DNA of 64,000 nt, taken from positions 1-64,000 of the forward strand of contig NZ_JPLE01000043.1 of assembly GCF_001010415.1 (NCBI RefSeq), in the 5' to 3' direction. Shown here in pieces: positions 45,347 through 54,827 of this stretch; within the stretch, counting starts at the first letter, position 1; each line of letters starts with the position of its first letter. Position numbers and translations under genes: made by a program. The notes beneath the pieces are model-generated. The model saw nothing but the letters and a program-made list of their open reading frames with translations. It did not search any database and was not told where the DNA came from. The DNA is from Xanthomonas pisi DSM 18956. GTDB taxonomy: Bacteria > Pseudomonadota > Gammaproteobacteria > Xanthomonadales > Xanthomonadaceae.

Positions 45347-46288
45347 TCAGGCGAACCGGTCCGTGGCGCGCACCAATGCATCGACATTTTCCGGCTCAAA
45401 CGCCGAGTGCCCCGAGGCCGGGCTGATCTGCAACTGCGCCTTCGGCCAGGCCTTGTGCAGATCCCAGGCGCTTTGCAGCGGGCAGACCACATCGTAACGG
45501 CCGTGCACGATCACCCCGGGGATATCGGCAATGCGGTGGGCGTCACGCAACAGCTGGCCCTCCACCTCGAAGAAGCCCTTGTTGACGAAGTAGTGGTTCT
45601 CGATGCGTGCGAAGGCCGACGCAAAGTGCGCGTCCTCGTGCCCGGTGACGAAGTCTTCGTCGACGTGCAAAAAGCTGGTGGCGCCTTCCCACACGCTCCA
45701 GGCCTTGGCGGCGGCCAGTCGTGTGGCTTCGTCGTCGCTGGTCAGGCGGCGATGGAAGGCGGCGATCAGATCGCCATGTTCGTCGGCCGGAATGGCGTTG
45801 ATGTAGTGCTCCCATGCGTCCGGGAACAGCCGGCTGGCGCCTTCCTGATAAAACCATTCCAGCTCGAAACGACGCAGCAGGAAGATTCCGCGCAGCACCA
45901 GCTCGGTGACCTGCTGCGGGTGGGTTTGCGCATACGCAAGCGCCAGCGTCGAGCCCCAGCTGCCGCCGAACACCTGCCAGCGGTCGATACCCAGATGCGT
46001 GCGCAGGCGCTCGATGTCGGCGACCAGATCCCAGGTGGTGTTGTCGGTGAGATCGGCATGCGGGGTGGACCGGCCGGAGCCACGTTGGTCGAACAACACG
46101 ATGCGGTACTTGGCCGGGTCGTGGAAGCGCCGCATCTTGGCGTTGCACCCGCCGCCCGGGCCGCCGTGCAGCATCACCACCGGCTTGCCCTGCGGATTGC
46201 CGCACTGTTCGAAGTACAGCGTGTGGCGGTCATCGACCTTCAGGCTGCCCTGCTCGTAGGGCGTGATCTCGGGATAGAGCGTGCGCAT
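45347..46288 (-). CDS. pip: Proline iminopeptidase
   Basis: An S33 peptidase that removes N-terminal proline. Starting at ATG 46288 gives 313 residues, the length of the crystallised X. citri enzyme, with catalytic Ser110 in GGSWGS and His294 in ASGHSAF. Asp lies in GRYDVVCP and the oxyanion HGGPGGG is at 41-47. The residue numbers fit the known triad and support this start over one nine codons upstream. The protein is cytoplasmic, with no signal peptide. Confidence 0.97.
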   Translation of the reverse strand: MRTLYPEITPYEQGSLKVDDRHTLYFEQCGNPQGKPVVMLHGGPGGGCNAKMRRFHDPAKYRIVLFDQRGSGRSTPHADLTDNTTWDLVADIERLRTHLGIDRWQVFGGSWGSTLALAYAQTHPQQVTELVLRGIFLLRRFELEWFYQEGASRLFPDAWEHYINAIPADEHGDLIAAFHRRLTSDDEATRLAAAKAWSVWEGATSFLHVDEDFVTGHEDAHFASAFARIENHYFVNKGFFEVEGQLLRDAHRIADIPGVIVHGRYDVVCPLQSAWDLHKAWPKAQLQISPASGHSAFEPENVDALVRATDRFA

Positions 46289-46422
46289 GCGTCGGTCCTG
46301 GGCGAAAACCCGCATTGTAGCGATCGACGATAGAGCCGACGGCCAGGTCTTCCCGCAGCGGGGTGTGACCGGACACGCCGGCGCGCAGCGACTGCACCAT
46401 CAGCGACGCTGCAGCAGATACC

Positions 46423-47286
46423 TTATGGCGTAGCTCCCGGCTCCCAGCATCCCAAGGTCACCCGATCGCGCTGTTCCAGATCCTGGTGCGTGGCCACCTG
46501 CGTAAACCCGCAGGTGCGCAGCAGCTCGGCCACGGCCGCGCCCTGATCCCAGCCATGCTCGAGCAGCAGCCAGCCGCCTGCGCGCAGATGCGCAGGCGCA
46601 TCGGCCACGATCGAACGGATGTCGTCCAGTCCATCGCTGCCGGAGGCCAGCGCGCTGGCGGGCTCGTAGCGCAGATCGCCCTGCGCAAGATGCGGGTCGC
46701 CGGCGGCGATGTATGGCGGATTGCTGGCGATCAGATCGAAGCGCTCGCCGGCCAGCGGCGCGAACCAGTTGCCGTGGCGGCAGTGCACGTTCGATAGACG
46801 GTGACTGTCGACATTGCGCTGGGCGACGGCGAGCGCAGCCGCACTGGCGTCGGTGGCGATCACCTGCGCCTGCGGCCGCTCGCTGGCGATCGCCAGCGCG
46901 ATCGCGCCGCTGCCGGTGCCCAGATCGGCCACGCGCCGGCCGGGCGTAGGGTCCAGCCGCTCCAGCGCCAGCTCGACCAAGGCTTCCGTATCGGCGCGTG
47001 GAATCAGCGTGGCGGTGGAGACGGCCAGGTCCAGGGTCCAGAACCCGCGCGAACCGGTCAGGTAGGCCACCGGCTCGCCGGCCAGCCGCCGCTGCACCAA
47101 GGCGTCGAAGGCCTGAACGATGACCGGCGGCACTGGCTCGCGGCCGTGCGCGAACAGCCAGGCGCGATCGCGGCTCAACGCGTGCAACAGCAGCGGCTCG
47201 GCGTCTCCACGGTCGATCCGTCGCGCGGCCTGCCGCAGCAGCTGCTCGGCGGGGAAGCCTGCAGGATCGTCGCTCATACGTGCCAT
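46423..47286 (-). CDS. prmC: Release factor glutamine methyltransferase
   Basis: PrmC methylates the Gln of the GGQ motif of RF1 and RF2 using SAM. The 287-residue protein (284 if started at ATG 47277) has the SAM-binding [19 protein letters not shown], the catalytic NPPY ([12 protein letters not shown]) and the N-terminal release-factor binding helical bundle. It is separated from prfA by about 37 kb here. It diverges from the ahpC promoter region. Confidence 0.95.
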   Translation of the reverse strand: MARMSDDPAGFPAEQLLRQAARRIDRGDAEPLLLHALSRDRAWLFAHGREPVPPVIVQAFDALVQRRLAGEPVAYLTGSRGFWTLDLAVSTATLIPRADTEALVELALERLDPTPGRRVADLGTGSGAIALAIASERPQAQVIATDASAAALAVAQRNVDSHRLSNVHCRHGNWFAPLAGERFDLIASNPPYIAAGDPHLAQGDLRYEPASALASGSDGLDDIRSIVADAPAHLRAGGWLLLEHGWDQGAAVAELLRTCGFTQVATHQDLEQRDRVTLGCWEPGATP

Positions 47287-47366
47287 TCACTTATGCGAAA
47301 CATCGGCCGACCATTATCGGAGATGGGACACCCCACCCGCAGCACCAGATGCTGCCTGCACAATCG

Positions 47367-47403
47367 ATAGCCAAAAACTATCTATCCAATTCCATCAATC
47401 GAT
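47367..47403 (+). promoter_or_regulatory. OxyR binding site of ahpC
   Basis: The four-part OxyR pattern ATAG-N7-CTAT-N7-ATAG-N7-CTAT is met as ATAG, CTAT, ATTC, CGAT at exact 7-bp intervals (13 of 16 bases). It ends directly at the -35 of ahpC, the place where OxyR contacts polymerase. OxyR is encoded 2.4 kb downstream. Confidence 0.8.
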
Positions 47404-47432
47404 TTGAGAAATCTATCGATCCTGCCTACCAT
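47404..47432 (+). promoter_or_regulatory. ahpC promoter
   Basis: -35 TTGAGA (47404-47409, 5/6), 17-bp spacer, -10 TACCAT (47427-47432, 4/6). It lies immediately after the OxyR site and about 49 bp before the ATG. Confidence 0.7.
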
Positions 47433-47480
47433 GGCGACTGTTCCATCCCCCGCCCCCCTTTCATCACACGAGGAAACTCA

Positions 47481-48044
47481 ATGTCTCTCATCAACACCCA
47501 GGTCCAGCCGTTCAAGGCGAATGCATACCACAACGGCAATTTCATCGAAGTCACCGAGGCCAGCCTGAAGGGCAAGTGGTCGGTGCTGATCTTCATGCCG
47601 GCCGCATTCACCTTCAACTGCCCGACCGAAGTGGAAGACGCCGCCGACAACTACGCCGCGTTCCAGAAGGCAGGCGCCGAGGTGTACATCGTCACCACCG
47701 ACACGCACTTCTCGCACAAGGTGTGGCACGAGACCTCGCCGGCCGTGGGCAAGGCAAAGTTCCCGCTGATCGGCGACCCGGCCCACAAGCTGACCCGCGC
47801 CTTCGGCGTGCACATCGAAGAAGAAGGCCTGGCCCTGCGCGGCACCTTCATCATCAATCCGGAAGGCGTGATCAAGACCCTGGAAATCCACGACAACTCC
47901 ATTGCCCGCGACGTCACCGAGACGCTGCGCAAGCTGACCGCGGCGCAGTTCGTGGCCAACAACCCTGGCCAGGTCTGCCCGGCCAAGTGGAAGGAAGGCG
48001 CCAAGACCCTGGCTCCGTCGCTGGACCTGGTCGGCAAGATCTAA
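47481..48044 (+). CDS. ahpC: Alkyl hydroperoxide reductase subunit C (peroxiredoxin)
   Basis: A typical 2-Cys peroxiredoxin of 187 residues that reduces H2O2 and organic peroxides. The peroxidatic Cys is at 47 in FTFNCPTE and the resolving Cys near 166 in GQVCPAKW. It is recycled by AhpF, encoded next. ATG 47481 has GAGGAAACTCA upstream. The 190-bp gap to ahpF contains a GGCCCG/CGGGCC hairpin that may lower read-through. Confidence 0.98.
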   Translation: MSLINTQVQPFKANAYHNGNFIEVTEASLKGKWSVLIFMPAAFTFNCPTEVEDAADNYAAFQKAGAEVYIVTTDTHFSHKVWHETSPAVGKAKFPLIGDPAHKLTRAFGVHIEEEGLALRGTFIINPEGVIKTLEIHDNSIARDVTETLRKLTAAQFVANNPGQVCPAKWKEGAKTLAPSLDLVGKI

Positions 48045-48060
48045 GCCGCCGCGCATCCCT

Positions 48061-48078
48061 GGCCCGGTTCATCGGGCC
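48061..48078 (+). promoter_or_regulatory. Hairpin between ahpC and ahpF
   Basis: GGCCCG-GTTCAT-CGGGCC lies 16 bp past the ahpC stop. With no T-tract it is more likely a partial attenuator or mRNA stabiliser that makes ahpC more abundant than ahpF. Function is inferred. Confidence 0.4.
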
Positions 48079-48234
48079 GGGGGTGAACCGGAGCCGGTGC
48101 CGGGCTGCCCGCCAGCCATCGCCAGCACGCATTCCCGACATCGCGCCGGCTGCGGTTCACCTCCTTCCTCCCCGGCGACCTGCGCCTGCGCAGCGACGCC
48201 ACGCCCTCCCCTTGCCCATTCCCAGGAGTTTTCC

Positions 48235-49827
48235 ATGTTGGATGCCAATCTCAAGACCCAGCTGACCGCCTACCTGGAACGGGTGACGCGGCCGATCCAG
48301 ATCCACGCCTCGATCGACGACAGCGCCGGCTCGCGCGAAATGCTCGACCTGCTCGAGGACCTGGTGCTGCTCTCGGACAAGATCAGCCTGGACATCCACC
48401 GCGACGACAACCAGCGCAAGCCTTCGTTCGCGCTGACCACGCCCGGCCAGGACATCTCGCTGCGTTTCGCCGGGCTGCCGATGGGCCACGAGTTCACCTC
48501 GCTGGTGCTGGCGCTGCTGCAGGTCGGTGGCCATCCGTCCAAGGCTGCTGCCGAGCTGATCGAGCAGGTGCAGCATCTGGATGGCGACTACCAGTTCGAA
48601 ACCTATTTCTCGCTGTCGTGCCAGAACTGCCCGGACGTGGTGCAGGCGCTGAATCTTGCCGCCGTGCTCAACCCGCGCATCAAGCACGTGGCCATCGATG
48701 GCGCATGGTTCCAGGACGAGGTCGAGACCCGCCAGATCATGTCGGTGCCCACCGTCTACTTGAACGGCGAGCTGTTTGACCAGGGCCGCATGACGCTGGA
48801 GCAGATCGTCGCCAAGCTCGACACCAACGCGGCCAAGCGCGACGCCGCCAAGATCGCCGCCAAGGACGCCTTCGACGTGCTGGTGGTCGGCGGCGGCCCG
48901 GCCGGTTCGGCAGCAGCGGTGTATGCCGCGCGCAAGGGCATCCGCACCGGCGTGGCGGCCGAGCGCTTCGGTGGCCAGGTGCTGGACACCATGTCGATCG
49001 AAAATTTCATCTCCGTGCCGGAAACCGAAGGCCCGAAGATGGCCGCCGCACTCGAACAGCACGTGCGCCAGTACGATGTGGACATCATGAACCTGCAGCG
49101 CGCCGAGCAGCTGATCCCGGCCGGTGCCGATGGCCTGATCGAGGTCAAGCTGGCCAATGGCGCCTCGCTCAGGAGCAAGACCGTGATCTTGTCCACCGGC
49201 GCGCGCTGGAGGCAGATGAACGTGCCTGGCGAAGACCAGTACAAGAACAAGGGCGTGGCCTACTGCCCGCATTGCGATGGCCCGCTGTTCAAGGGCAAGC
49301 GCGTGGCGGTGATCGGCGGCGGCAATTCCGGCGTGGAAGCGGCGATCGACCTTGCCGGCATCGTGGCGCATGTCACGCTGGTGGAGTTCGACGACAAGCT
49401 GCGCGCCGATGAAGTGCTGCAGCGCAAGCTACGCAGCCTGCACAACGTGCGCATCATCACCAGCGCGCAGACCACCGAAGTGCTCGGCGACGGGCAAAAG
49501 GTCACCGGCCTGGTCTACAAGGACCGCACCGGCGGCGATATCCAGCACATTGATCTGGAAGGCGTGTTCGTGCAGATCGGCCTGCTGCCCAACACCGAGT
49601 TCCTGCGCGGCACGGTGGAGCTGTCGCCGCGTGGCGAGATCATCGTCGACGACCGTGGCCAGACCAATGTTCCGGGCGTATTCGCTGCCGGCGACGCCAC
49701 CACGGTGCCGTACAAGCAGATCGTGATCGCGATGGGCGAAGGCTCCAAGGCCGCCCTGAGCGCATTCGATCACCTGATCCGCTCCAGCGCACCGGTCAGC
49801 ACCGAAAACGTTGCGCAAGCCGCATAA
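48235..49827 (+). CDS. ahpF: Alkyl hydroperoxide reductase subunit F
   Basis: A 530-residue flavoprotein that passes electrons from NADH to AhpC. The N-terminal double thioredoxin-like domain has its Cys pair in SCQNCPDV (near 130). The thioredoxin-reductase-like part has FAD-binding [19 protein letters not shown], the second redox pair in [11 protein letters not shown]-binding [11 protein letters not shown], and the FAD motif [20 protein letters not shown] precedes ATG 48235. Confidence 0.98.
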   Translation: MLDANLKTQLTAYLERVTRPIQIHASIDDSAGSREMLDLLEDLVLLSDKISLDIHRDDNQRKPSFALTTPGQDISLRFAGLPMGHEFTSLVLALLQVGGHPSKAAAELIEQVQHLDGDYQFETYFSLSCQNCPDVVQALNLAAVLNPRIKHVAIDGAWFQDEVETRQIMSVPTVYLNGELFDQGRMTLEQIVAKLDTNAAKRDAAKIAAKDAFDVLVVGGGPAGSAAAVYAARKGIRTGVAAERFGGQVLDTMSIENFISVPETEGPKMAAALEQHVRQYDVDIMNLQRAEQLIPAGADGLIEVKLANGASLRSKTVILSTGARWRQMNVPGEDQYKNKGVAYCPHCDGPLFKGKRVAVIGGGNSGVEAAIDLAGIVAHVTLVEFDDKLRADEVLQRKLRSLHNVRIITSAQTTEVLGDGQKVTGLVYKDRTGGDIQHIDLEGVFVQIGLLPNTEFLRGTVELSPRGEIIVDDRGQTNVPGVFAAGDATTVPYKQIVIAMGEGSKAALSAFDHLIRSSAPVSTENVAQAA

Positions 49828-49843
49828 GCGCAACCGCGGCCAT

Positions 49844-49862
49844 CGCCCGGCCATGCCGGGCG
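49844..49862 (+). promoter_or_regulatory. Hairpin between ahpF and oxyR
   Basis: A perfect 8-bp stem CGCCCGGC/GCCGGGCG with a 3-base loop lies in the 90-bp gap. No T-tract follows, so oxyR is probably still transcribed by read-through, at lower level. Confidence 0.45.
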
Positions 49863-49917
49863 CTAAGCTGCATCGCACGTCAGTCGTTAACCGTCACCGC
49901 CATGAGGGCTGCTGCAC

Positions 49918-50859
49918 ATGAATCTGCGTGACTTGAAATATCTGGTAGCCCTGGCTGACCACAAGCATTTCGGCCGCGCCGCGACGGCGTGTTTTGTCAG
50001 TCAACCGACACTGTCCACCCAGATCAAGAAACTCGAGGACGAGCTGGGTGTGCCGCTGGTGGAACGCGCCCCGCGCAAGGTGATGTTGACCCCGGCCGGC
50101 CGCGAGGCCGCCATGCGCGCACGCGGCATCGTGGCCGAGGTGGAACAGATGAAGGAAGCCGCACGGCGCAGCCAGGACCCGGAAGCGGGCACGGTGCGGC
50201 TGGGCATCTTCCCCACCCTGGCGCCGTATCTGTTGCCGCATGTGGTGCCGCGCATCCGCGAGCGCTTCCCGCGCCTGGAGCTGCTGTTGATCGAAGAAAA
50301 AAGCGACCAGCTGATGCACCAGTTGCGCGAGGGACGCCTGGATGCGGCGCTGCTGGCGCTGCCGTTGCAGGACGATCAGTTGCATGCCGAATTCCTGTTC
50401 GAAGAACCCTTCGTGCTGGCGGTGCCGGAAGGCCATCCGTTGGCGCGCCACGACAGCATGACGCTGGACGATCTGTCCGAACAGCGCCTGTTGCTGCTGG
50501 AAGACGGCCACTGCCTGCGCGAACAGGCGCTGGATGTCTGCCATCTGGCGGGGGCGCTGGAGAAGTCGGAATTCCAGGCCACCAGCCTGGAAACCCTGCG
50601 TCAGATGGTGGCTGCCAATGTCGGCGTCACCCTGCTGCCGCTGCTGGCAGTCAAGCCGCCGGTTGCCCGCTCGGAAAACATCCGCCTGATCCGCTTCCGC
50701 GAAGACAAACAACCCAGCCGCCGCATTGCCATGGCATGGCGTCGCAGCTCGGCCATGACCGCCTTCCTGGAGCAGCTGTCGCAGTTGTTCAAGGAATTGC
50801 CGGACAGCCTGTTCACGCTGGAGCAGCCTGTGACCGGTCCGAAGGCGGTTGCGGCTTAG
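49918..50859 (+). CDS. oxyR: Hydrogen peroxide-sensing LysR-type regulator OxyR
   Basis: A 313-residue LysR-type regulator. The N-terminal HTH is FGRAATACFVSQPTLSTQIKKLE. The redox-active Cys199 and Cys208 are exactly placed in GHCLREQALDVCHL. Oxidation forms the disulfide that switches it to activate ahpC and related genes. The ahpC-ahpF-oxyR order is the arrangement described in Xanthomonas. The stop codon TAG runs into a tandem heptad array. Confidence 0.97.
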   Translation: MNLRDLKYLVALADHKHFGRAATACFVSQPTLSTQIKKLEDELGVPLVERAPRKVMLTPAGREAAMRARGIVAEVEQMKEAARRSQDPEAGTVRLGIFPTLAPYLLPHVVPRIRERFPRLELLLIEEKSDQLMHQLREGRLDAALLALPLQDDQLHAEFLFEEPFVLAVPEGHPLARHDSMTLDDLSEQRLLLLEDGHCLREQALDVCHLAGALEKSEFQATSLETLRQMVAANVGVTLLPLLAVKPPVARSENIRLIRFREDKQPSRRIAMAWRRSSAMTAFLEQLSQLFKELPDSLFTLEQPVTGPKAVAA

Positions 50860-50901
50860 GATTCGGGATTCGGGATTCGGGATTCGGGATTCGGGATTCG
50901 G
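50859..50901. repeat. Six tandem GGATTCG heptads at the oxyR stop
   Basis: Six uninterrupted copies of GGATTCG plus one base. The first G is the last base of the oxyR TAG stop codon. A run of identical short units like this is prone to slippage, and copy number may differ between strains. The same heptad, inverted, is at 1621-1688. Confidence 0.92.
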
Positions 50902-51267
50902 TAAAGCGTTTCACGGCTGTGGTCGCTTTTGGCGACATGCGTAAACGACAAACAACGGCGGCGCGGAACCGGCGCCTTTTGTTTTTCTTCCGCTGCTGTC
51001 TTCCACCGCTGCAGATTCATCCGTGCAGCCGCTTCCATCTGGTGCTTGCATGCGCAGGCGTTCGATCCTGCCATCTGCGCCCTGGGCCTCTGTCGCAGCG
51101 CTCGCTTGATCGACACGCCAATCCTGGCGCCCTGCGACGTCGCATCGCCCTTCGCAAGTCAGTCTCACCGCTGCGCCAGGCGGCATGTATTGGGATCGGA
51201 CGACGGCGCCCTCATCTTGTCGATGCCGCTTGCCGTGTTGGCGAGCCGTATTCGTCAGGAGAGTGCC
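50902..51267. other. Gene-free stretch between oxyR and rnk-like gene
   Basis: It contains the probable oxyR terminator at 50960-50990. The rest (51000-51267) shows no plausible gene: the reading frame continuing upstream of the rnk-like start has atypical composition and no ribosome site. Confidence 0.5.
50960..50986 (+). terminator. Rho-independent terminator after oxyR
   Basis: The stem GGCGC/GCGCC with a 7-base loop is followed by TTTTGTTTTTC, about 100 bp past oxyR. Confidence 0.65.
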
Positions 51268-51708
51268 ATGACTTCGCAACATCACAGCGGCTTGCCGCCA
51301 TCGATTCTTGTCTCCAGCCACGACCTCGCACGTCTTGAGGCCTTGCTCGATTCCCCCGCGTTCAACAAACATCCCGCCGCCACCGCGCTGAGCGACGAAC
51401 TGGGCCGCGCACGCGTGCTGCCGCCCGACCAGATTCCCGGCGATGTCGTCACCATGCACTCGCGCATCGAATGCGAAGACCAGCTGTACGGCGAACGGCA
51501 TACGCTCACCCTCGTGTACCCGCATGAGGCCGATGTCCAGCACAGCCGCATCTCGGTGCTGGCGCCGGTCGGCAGTGCGCTGCTTGGCCTGTCGGTCGGC
51601 CAGAGCATCGACTGGCGCACGCCCGACGGGCGCGACCTGCGCCTGCGCGTGACGGCCGTGCACGATCAACCCGCTGCCGCGGGCGACTTCCAGCGCGCGG
51701 CGCGCTAA
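51268..51708 (+). CDS. rnk: Rnk/GreA-type nucleoside diphosphate kinase regulator
   Basis: A 146-residue protein with a short N-terminal helical part and a GreA/GreB C-terminal domain. Motifs are ILVSSHDLARLEALLD, ALSDELGRARVLPPDQIPGDVVTMHS and SVLAPVGSALLGLSVGQSIDW. Rnk proteins bind RNA polymerase but lack the long coiled coil needed for transcript cleavage. ATG 51268 follows CAGGAGAGTGCC. It precedes tal by 53 bp. A gene named orfX has been reported downstream of oxyR in Xanthomonas; whether this is it I cannot tell. Confidence 0.85.
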   Translation: MTSQHHSGLPPSILVSSHDLARLEALLDSPAFNKHPAATALSDELGRARVLPPDQIPGDVVTMHSRIECEDQLYGERHTLTLVYPHEADVQHSRISVLAPVGSALLGLSVGQSIDWRTPDGRDLRLRVTAVHDQPAAAGDFQRAAR

Positions 51709-51761
51709 CGTAGCGCGCTGCGTCCTATCCACGACCCGTTCCACGATTCGAGAGAACCCGC

Positions 51762-52730
51762 ATGACTGCATCCCCCTCCAAGCTTGCCCAACTGCGCGAC
51801 CTGTCGGTCGTCGTTGCCGACACCGGCGATTACGACGCCATCAAGCGACTGAAGCCGGTCGACTGCACCACCAATCCCACCCTGGTCAAGAAGGCGCTGG
51901 ACCTGCCGGTCTACGCCGATCTGATCGAACGCGAACTGGCCTGGGGCCGCGAGCACGGCGGCGACGATCGCACCGCCACCATCCACGAGGTCGCCGACCG
52001 CCTGACCATCGGCGTGGGCGTCAAGCTGGCCGAACTGGTGCCGGGCCGCGTCTCCACCGAAGTGGACGCCGACCTGGCCCACGACACGCAGGCCACCATC
52101 GCCAAGGCGCGCAAGTTCATCGCGATGTACGCCGAGCGTGGCGTGTCCAAAGACAAGATCCTGATCAAGATTGCCGCGACCTGGGAAGGTATCGAAGCCG
52201 CCCGTCAGCTGCAGCGCGAAGGCATCGACTGCAACCTCACGCTGATCTTCAATCGCTCCCAGGCACTGGCCTGCGCGGAAGCCGGCGTGTTCCTGATTTC
52301 CCCGTTCGTGGGCCGCATCCTGGATTACTACGTCGCCCAGGGCCAGACCCCGGCCAGCATCGACGAAGATCCGGGCGTGGTGTTCGTGCGCACCGTCTAT
52401 AACGAATTCAAGCGGCGCGGCTCGTCCACCGTGGTGATGGGCGCCTCGTTCCGCTCTACCGCGCAGATCGAAGCGCTGGCTGGCTGCGACCGCCTGACCA
52501 TCTCGCCGGACCTGCTGGAAAAGCTGGATGCCGAACACGGCGAGTTGCCGCGCAAGCTCTCGCCAGCCGACGCCGACAACGCGCAGATCACCCCGATCAA
52601 CAGCGACAGCTTCGCCACCGACCTGGCCGCCGACCCGATGGCCACCGAAAAGCTGGCCGGTGGGATCGAGACGTTTGCCAAGGATCTACAGGCCCTGCGC
52701 AAGACCATCGCCGACAAGCTCGCCGGCTGA
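51762..52730 (+). CDS. tal: Transaldolase
   Basis: A 322-residue class I transaldolase (TalB type) of the pentose phosphate pathway. The Schiff-base Lys is in [11 protein letters not shown] (Lys136). Other signatures are [42 protein letters not shown] and [13 protein letters not shown]. It is followed by a strong hairpin terminator. Confidence 0.97.
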   Translation: MTASPSKLAQLRDLSVVVADTGDYDAIKRLKPVDCTTNPTLVKKALDLPVYADLIERELAWGREHGGDDRTATIHEVADRLTIGVGVKLAELVPGRVSTEVDADLAHDTQATIAKARKFIAMYAERGVSKDKILIKIAATWEGIEAARQLQREGIDCNLTLIFNRSQALACAEAGVFLISPFVGRILDYYVAQGQTPASIDEDPGVVFVRTVYNEFKRRGSSTVVMGASFRSTAQIEALAGCDRLTISPDLLEKLDAEHGELPRKLSPADADNAQITPINSDSFATDLAADPMATEKLAGGIETFAKDLQALRKTIADKLAG

Positions 52731-52748
52731 TCGTCTTGACGTACAAGG

Positions 52749-52790
52749 ACGACACCAGCGCCCGCAGCCAATGCTGCGGGCGTTGTCGTC
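52749..52790 (+). terminator. Terminator of tal
   Basis: A 10-bp stem, CGCCCGCAGC/GCTGCGGGCG (52759-52768 and 52773-52782) with loop CAAT, is extended by outer arms GACGACA/TGTCGTC. The following tract is only moderately T-rich. Confidence 0.6.
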
Positions 52791-53144
52791 TTCGGGGATG
52801 CAGCGAGGATCGCACCACAGCATTTACTCCTGCTCGCACACCACGGCCCGCGCATCCGATGCACTGCTTGCAGGTCGATACCGCTGCCCGGCGCGCTTCC
52901 CCGGCGCCGGTACACGCTGTCTATTGAGGTAACGCAGGTAACGCGACGGATCCGACCCACACAGCATGCCTCGCACAGGGTGGTCACCCTGCTATCCCGC
53001 CTGTCTCGCCGGCAGCCTCCGTTCGGCTGGCCGGTGAACCCGGTCGCGATGCCGCCCGCTCCCCCTGCGCATCTGCACACCTTGCTTACAATCGCCGCGC
53101 GCGCACTGCCTAGAATCCGGATACCTCAACTGGCGTAACGGACA
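52791..53144. other. Gene-free stretch before the DJ-1/PfpI gene
   Basis: No gene is seen. TAGAAT (53111-53116, 5/6 of a -10) lies 28 bp before the DJ-1/PfpI ATG, with TTGCTTACA about 20 bp further up as a poor -35. A promoter there is plausible but not proven. Confidence 0.4.
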
Positions 53145-53714
53145 ATGGCAAACATTGCAGTGGTGATGGTCGACGGCGTGGCCGATTGGGAAATCGGCGT
53201 GGTGCTGCCAGCGGCGCGCGAATGGTTTGGCGACCAGGTGGCCATTGCCAGCATCGATGGTCAGCCGGTGCAGTCCATCGGCGGTCTGCGCATCGCCCCG
53301 GAATTTGCGCTCTCGGACCTGGCGCCGCTGGATGCCGACCTGTGGATCCTGCCCGGCAGCGAGCGCTGGCAGGCGGGCGAGATTCCCGGCTTGAGCGGGC
53401 TGTTGGTGGAGCGCGTACAGCACCAGCGCCCGGTCGCGGCGATCTGCGGCGCCACCCTCGCGCTGGCGTATGCCGGCCTGCTCGACAACCGTGCCCATAC
53501 CAGCAACGCGCTGGCGTTTTTGCAGGAACACGTGGTGCCGTATGCCGGCGCCGCGCAGTATCGCCACGAAAAAGTCGTCACCGCCGACAGTGTGATTACC
53601 GCGCCAGGCACCAGCCCGGTCGGCTTTGCGCTGGCCTGCATGCGCCTGCTGCATCCCGAACGTACCGACACCCTCGCGCAGCTGCGCGGCATGTTTGCCG
53701 GCGAATTTGTCTGA
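53145..53714 (+). CDS. DJ-1/PfpI family protein
   Basis: A 189-residue class I glutamine amidotransferase-like protein. The nucleophile elbow is AAICGATLALA with Cys101, and the acidic residue expected to activate it is Glu17 in DWEIGVV. Members include glyoxalase III-type, chaperone and stress proteins; the exact role is open. It is monocistronic and convergent with msrA. Confidence 0.9.
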   Translation: MANIAVVMVDGVADWEIGVVLPAAREWFGDQVAIASIDGQPVQSIGGLRIAPEFALSDLAPLDADLWILPGSERWQAGEIPGLSGLLVERVQHQRPVAAICGATLALAYAGLLDNRAHTSNALAFLQEHVVPYAGAAQYRHEKVVTADSVITAPGTSPVGFALACMRLLHPERTDTLAQLRGMFAGEFV

Positions 53715-53919
53715 TCCAACGGAGACAAGCACGCCTGGCGCACCGGCTGCGCTGACTGGATGCAGTGATTCGCCGCACCGATTCCTTGCACCGGTGGGCT
53801 GTCGTGATTGGCTATGGTGGTTGACTGTCGTGGTTGACCGCAATAACTGACCGCAATGATTCGCTACGCCGGTTCGTCTCTCAGCCAGACGCGGCGGCGG
53901 CGCGTCTGGCGCACGCCGC
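53715..53919. other. Spacer with short degenerate repeats
   Basis: The segment 53818-53870 has imperfect repeats of GGTTGACYGNNNT/GACCGCAAT. A perfect 9-bp stem GCCAGACGC/GCGTCTGGC (53884-53910) may end the DJ-1/PfpI transcript. No gene is seen up to msrA. Confidence 0.5.
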
Positions 53920-53955
53920 AAAAAAAGATGGCCACGTCGTCTCCGACGTAGCCAT
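53920..53955 (-). terminator. Rho-independent terminator of msrA
   Basis: The stem ATGGC-C-ACGTCG / CGACGT-A-GCCAT (one mismatch) with loop TCTC is followed on the minus strand by seven T. It lies 125 bp past the msrA stop. Confidence 0.8.
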
Positions 53956-54080
53956 TCAAGTTGCCTGGCATGCACTCCCATGCGCTGCCTGATCGTGATA
54001 ACGCTGCCGGTCACTCTTGGCCATCGGCGCGCTGCCACGATCACGTGGTTGGCAGCGTTTCAATCCGGCCCGCCTTTCCG

Positions 54081-54731
54081 TCAGGCATCCAGCCCGATCG
54101 GGCAGCTCACTCCCGTGCCGCCAAGCCCGCAATAGCCATTGGGGTGCTTGGCGAGATACTGCTGGTGATCGTCTTCGGCGTAGTAGAACGTCGGCGCCGG
54201 GAAACGGATCTCCGTGGTGATTGCGCCATATCCAGCAGCCTCCAGTTGCTGCTGATAGGCATCGCGGCTGGCGCATGCCGCGTCGTATTGCGCCTGCGTC
54301 GTGCAATAGATCGCCGAGCGGTACTGCGTGCCGACATCGTTGCCCTGCTGCATGCCCTGGGTGGGGTCGTGGCTTTCCCAGAACGTGCGCAGCAACTGTG
54401 CGAACGACACCGATGCTTCGTCGTACACCACCAACACCGCTTCGGTATGGCCGGTCTGTCCCGAACACACTTCGGAGTAGGTGGCATTGGGTGTCTCGCC
54501 CCCGGCATAACCCACTGCGGTGGTGTACACCCCCGGCACGTTCCAGAACTTGCGTTCCGCGCCCCAGAAGCAACCAAGCCCGAATTGCACCTGGGCCAGA
54601 CCGGTGAATTCCCCGCGCAACGGATGACCGTTGATCAGGTGCGTGTTATGCAACGGCAGCGCTTGCTCGCGGCCAGGCAGTGCCTCGCCCGGACGTGGCA
54701 TACGTTGTTTGAAGGCGCCGATTCCCAGCAT
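54081..54731 (-). CDS. msrA: Peptide methionine sulfoxide reductase A
   Basis: A 216-residue MsrA that reduces Met-S-sulfoxide. The catalytic Cys54 is in [14 protein letters not shown], with [26 protein letters not shown] and [23 protein letters not shown]; resolving Cys residues are near the C-terminus (GYCGL and GVSCPIG). An N-terminal extension of about 45 residues is usual for this subgroup. Start at ATG 54731. Confidence 0.97.
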   Translation of the reverse strand: MLGIGAFKQRMPRPGEALPGREQALPLHNTHLINGHPLRGEFTGLAQVQFGLGCFWGAERKFWNVPGVYTTAVGYAGGETPNATYSEVCSGQTGHTEAVLVVYDEASVSFAQLLRTFWESHDPTQGMQQGNDVGTQYRSAIYCTTQAQYDAACASRDAYQQQLEAAGYGAITTEIRFPAPTFYYAEDDHQQYLAKHPNGYCGLGGTGVSCPIGLDA

Positions 54732-54827
54732 GGTGCAACTCCGCAATCGTGAGGATTGCCTGCTGGATGGCGCCGGCCGCAGCAGCTTTCAAGCCTGCCC
54801 GGCCGGCACGCGCCGCCGATGCGGCGC

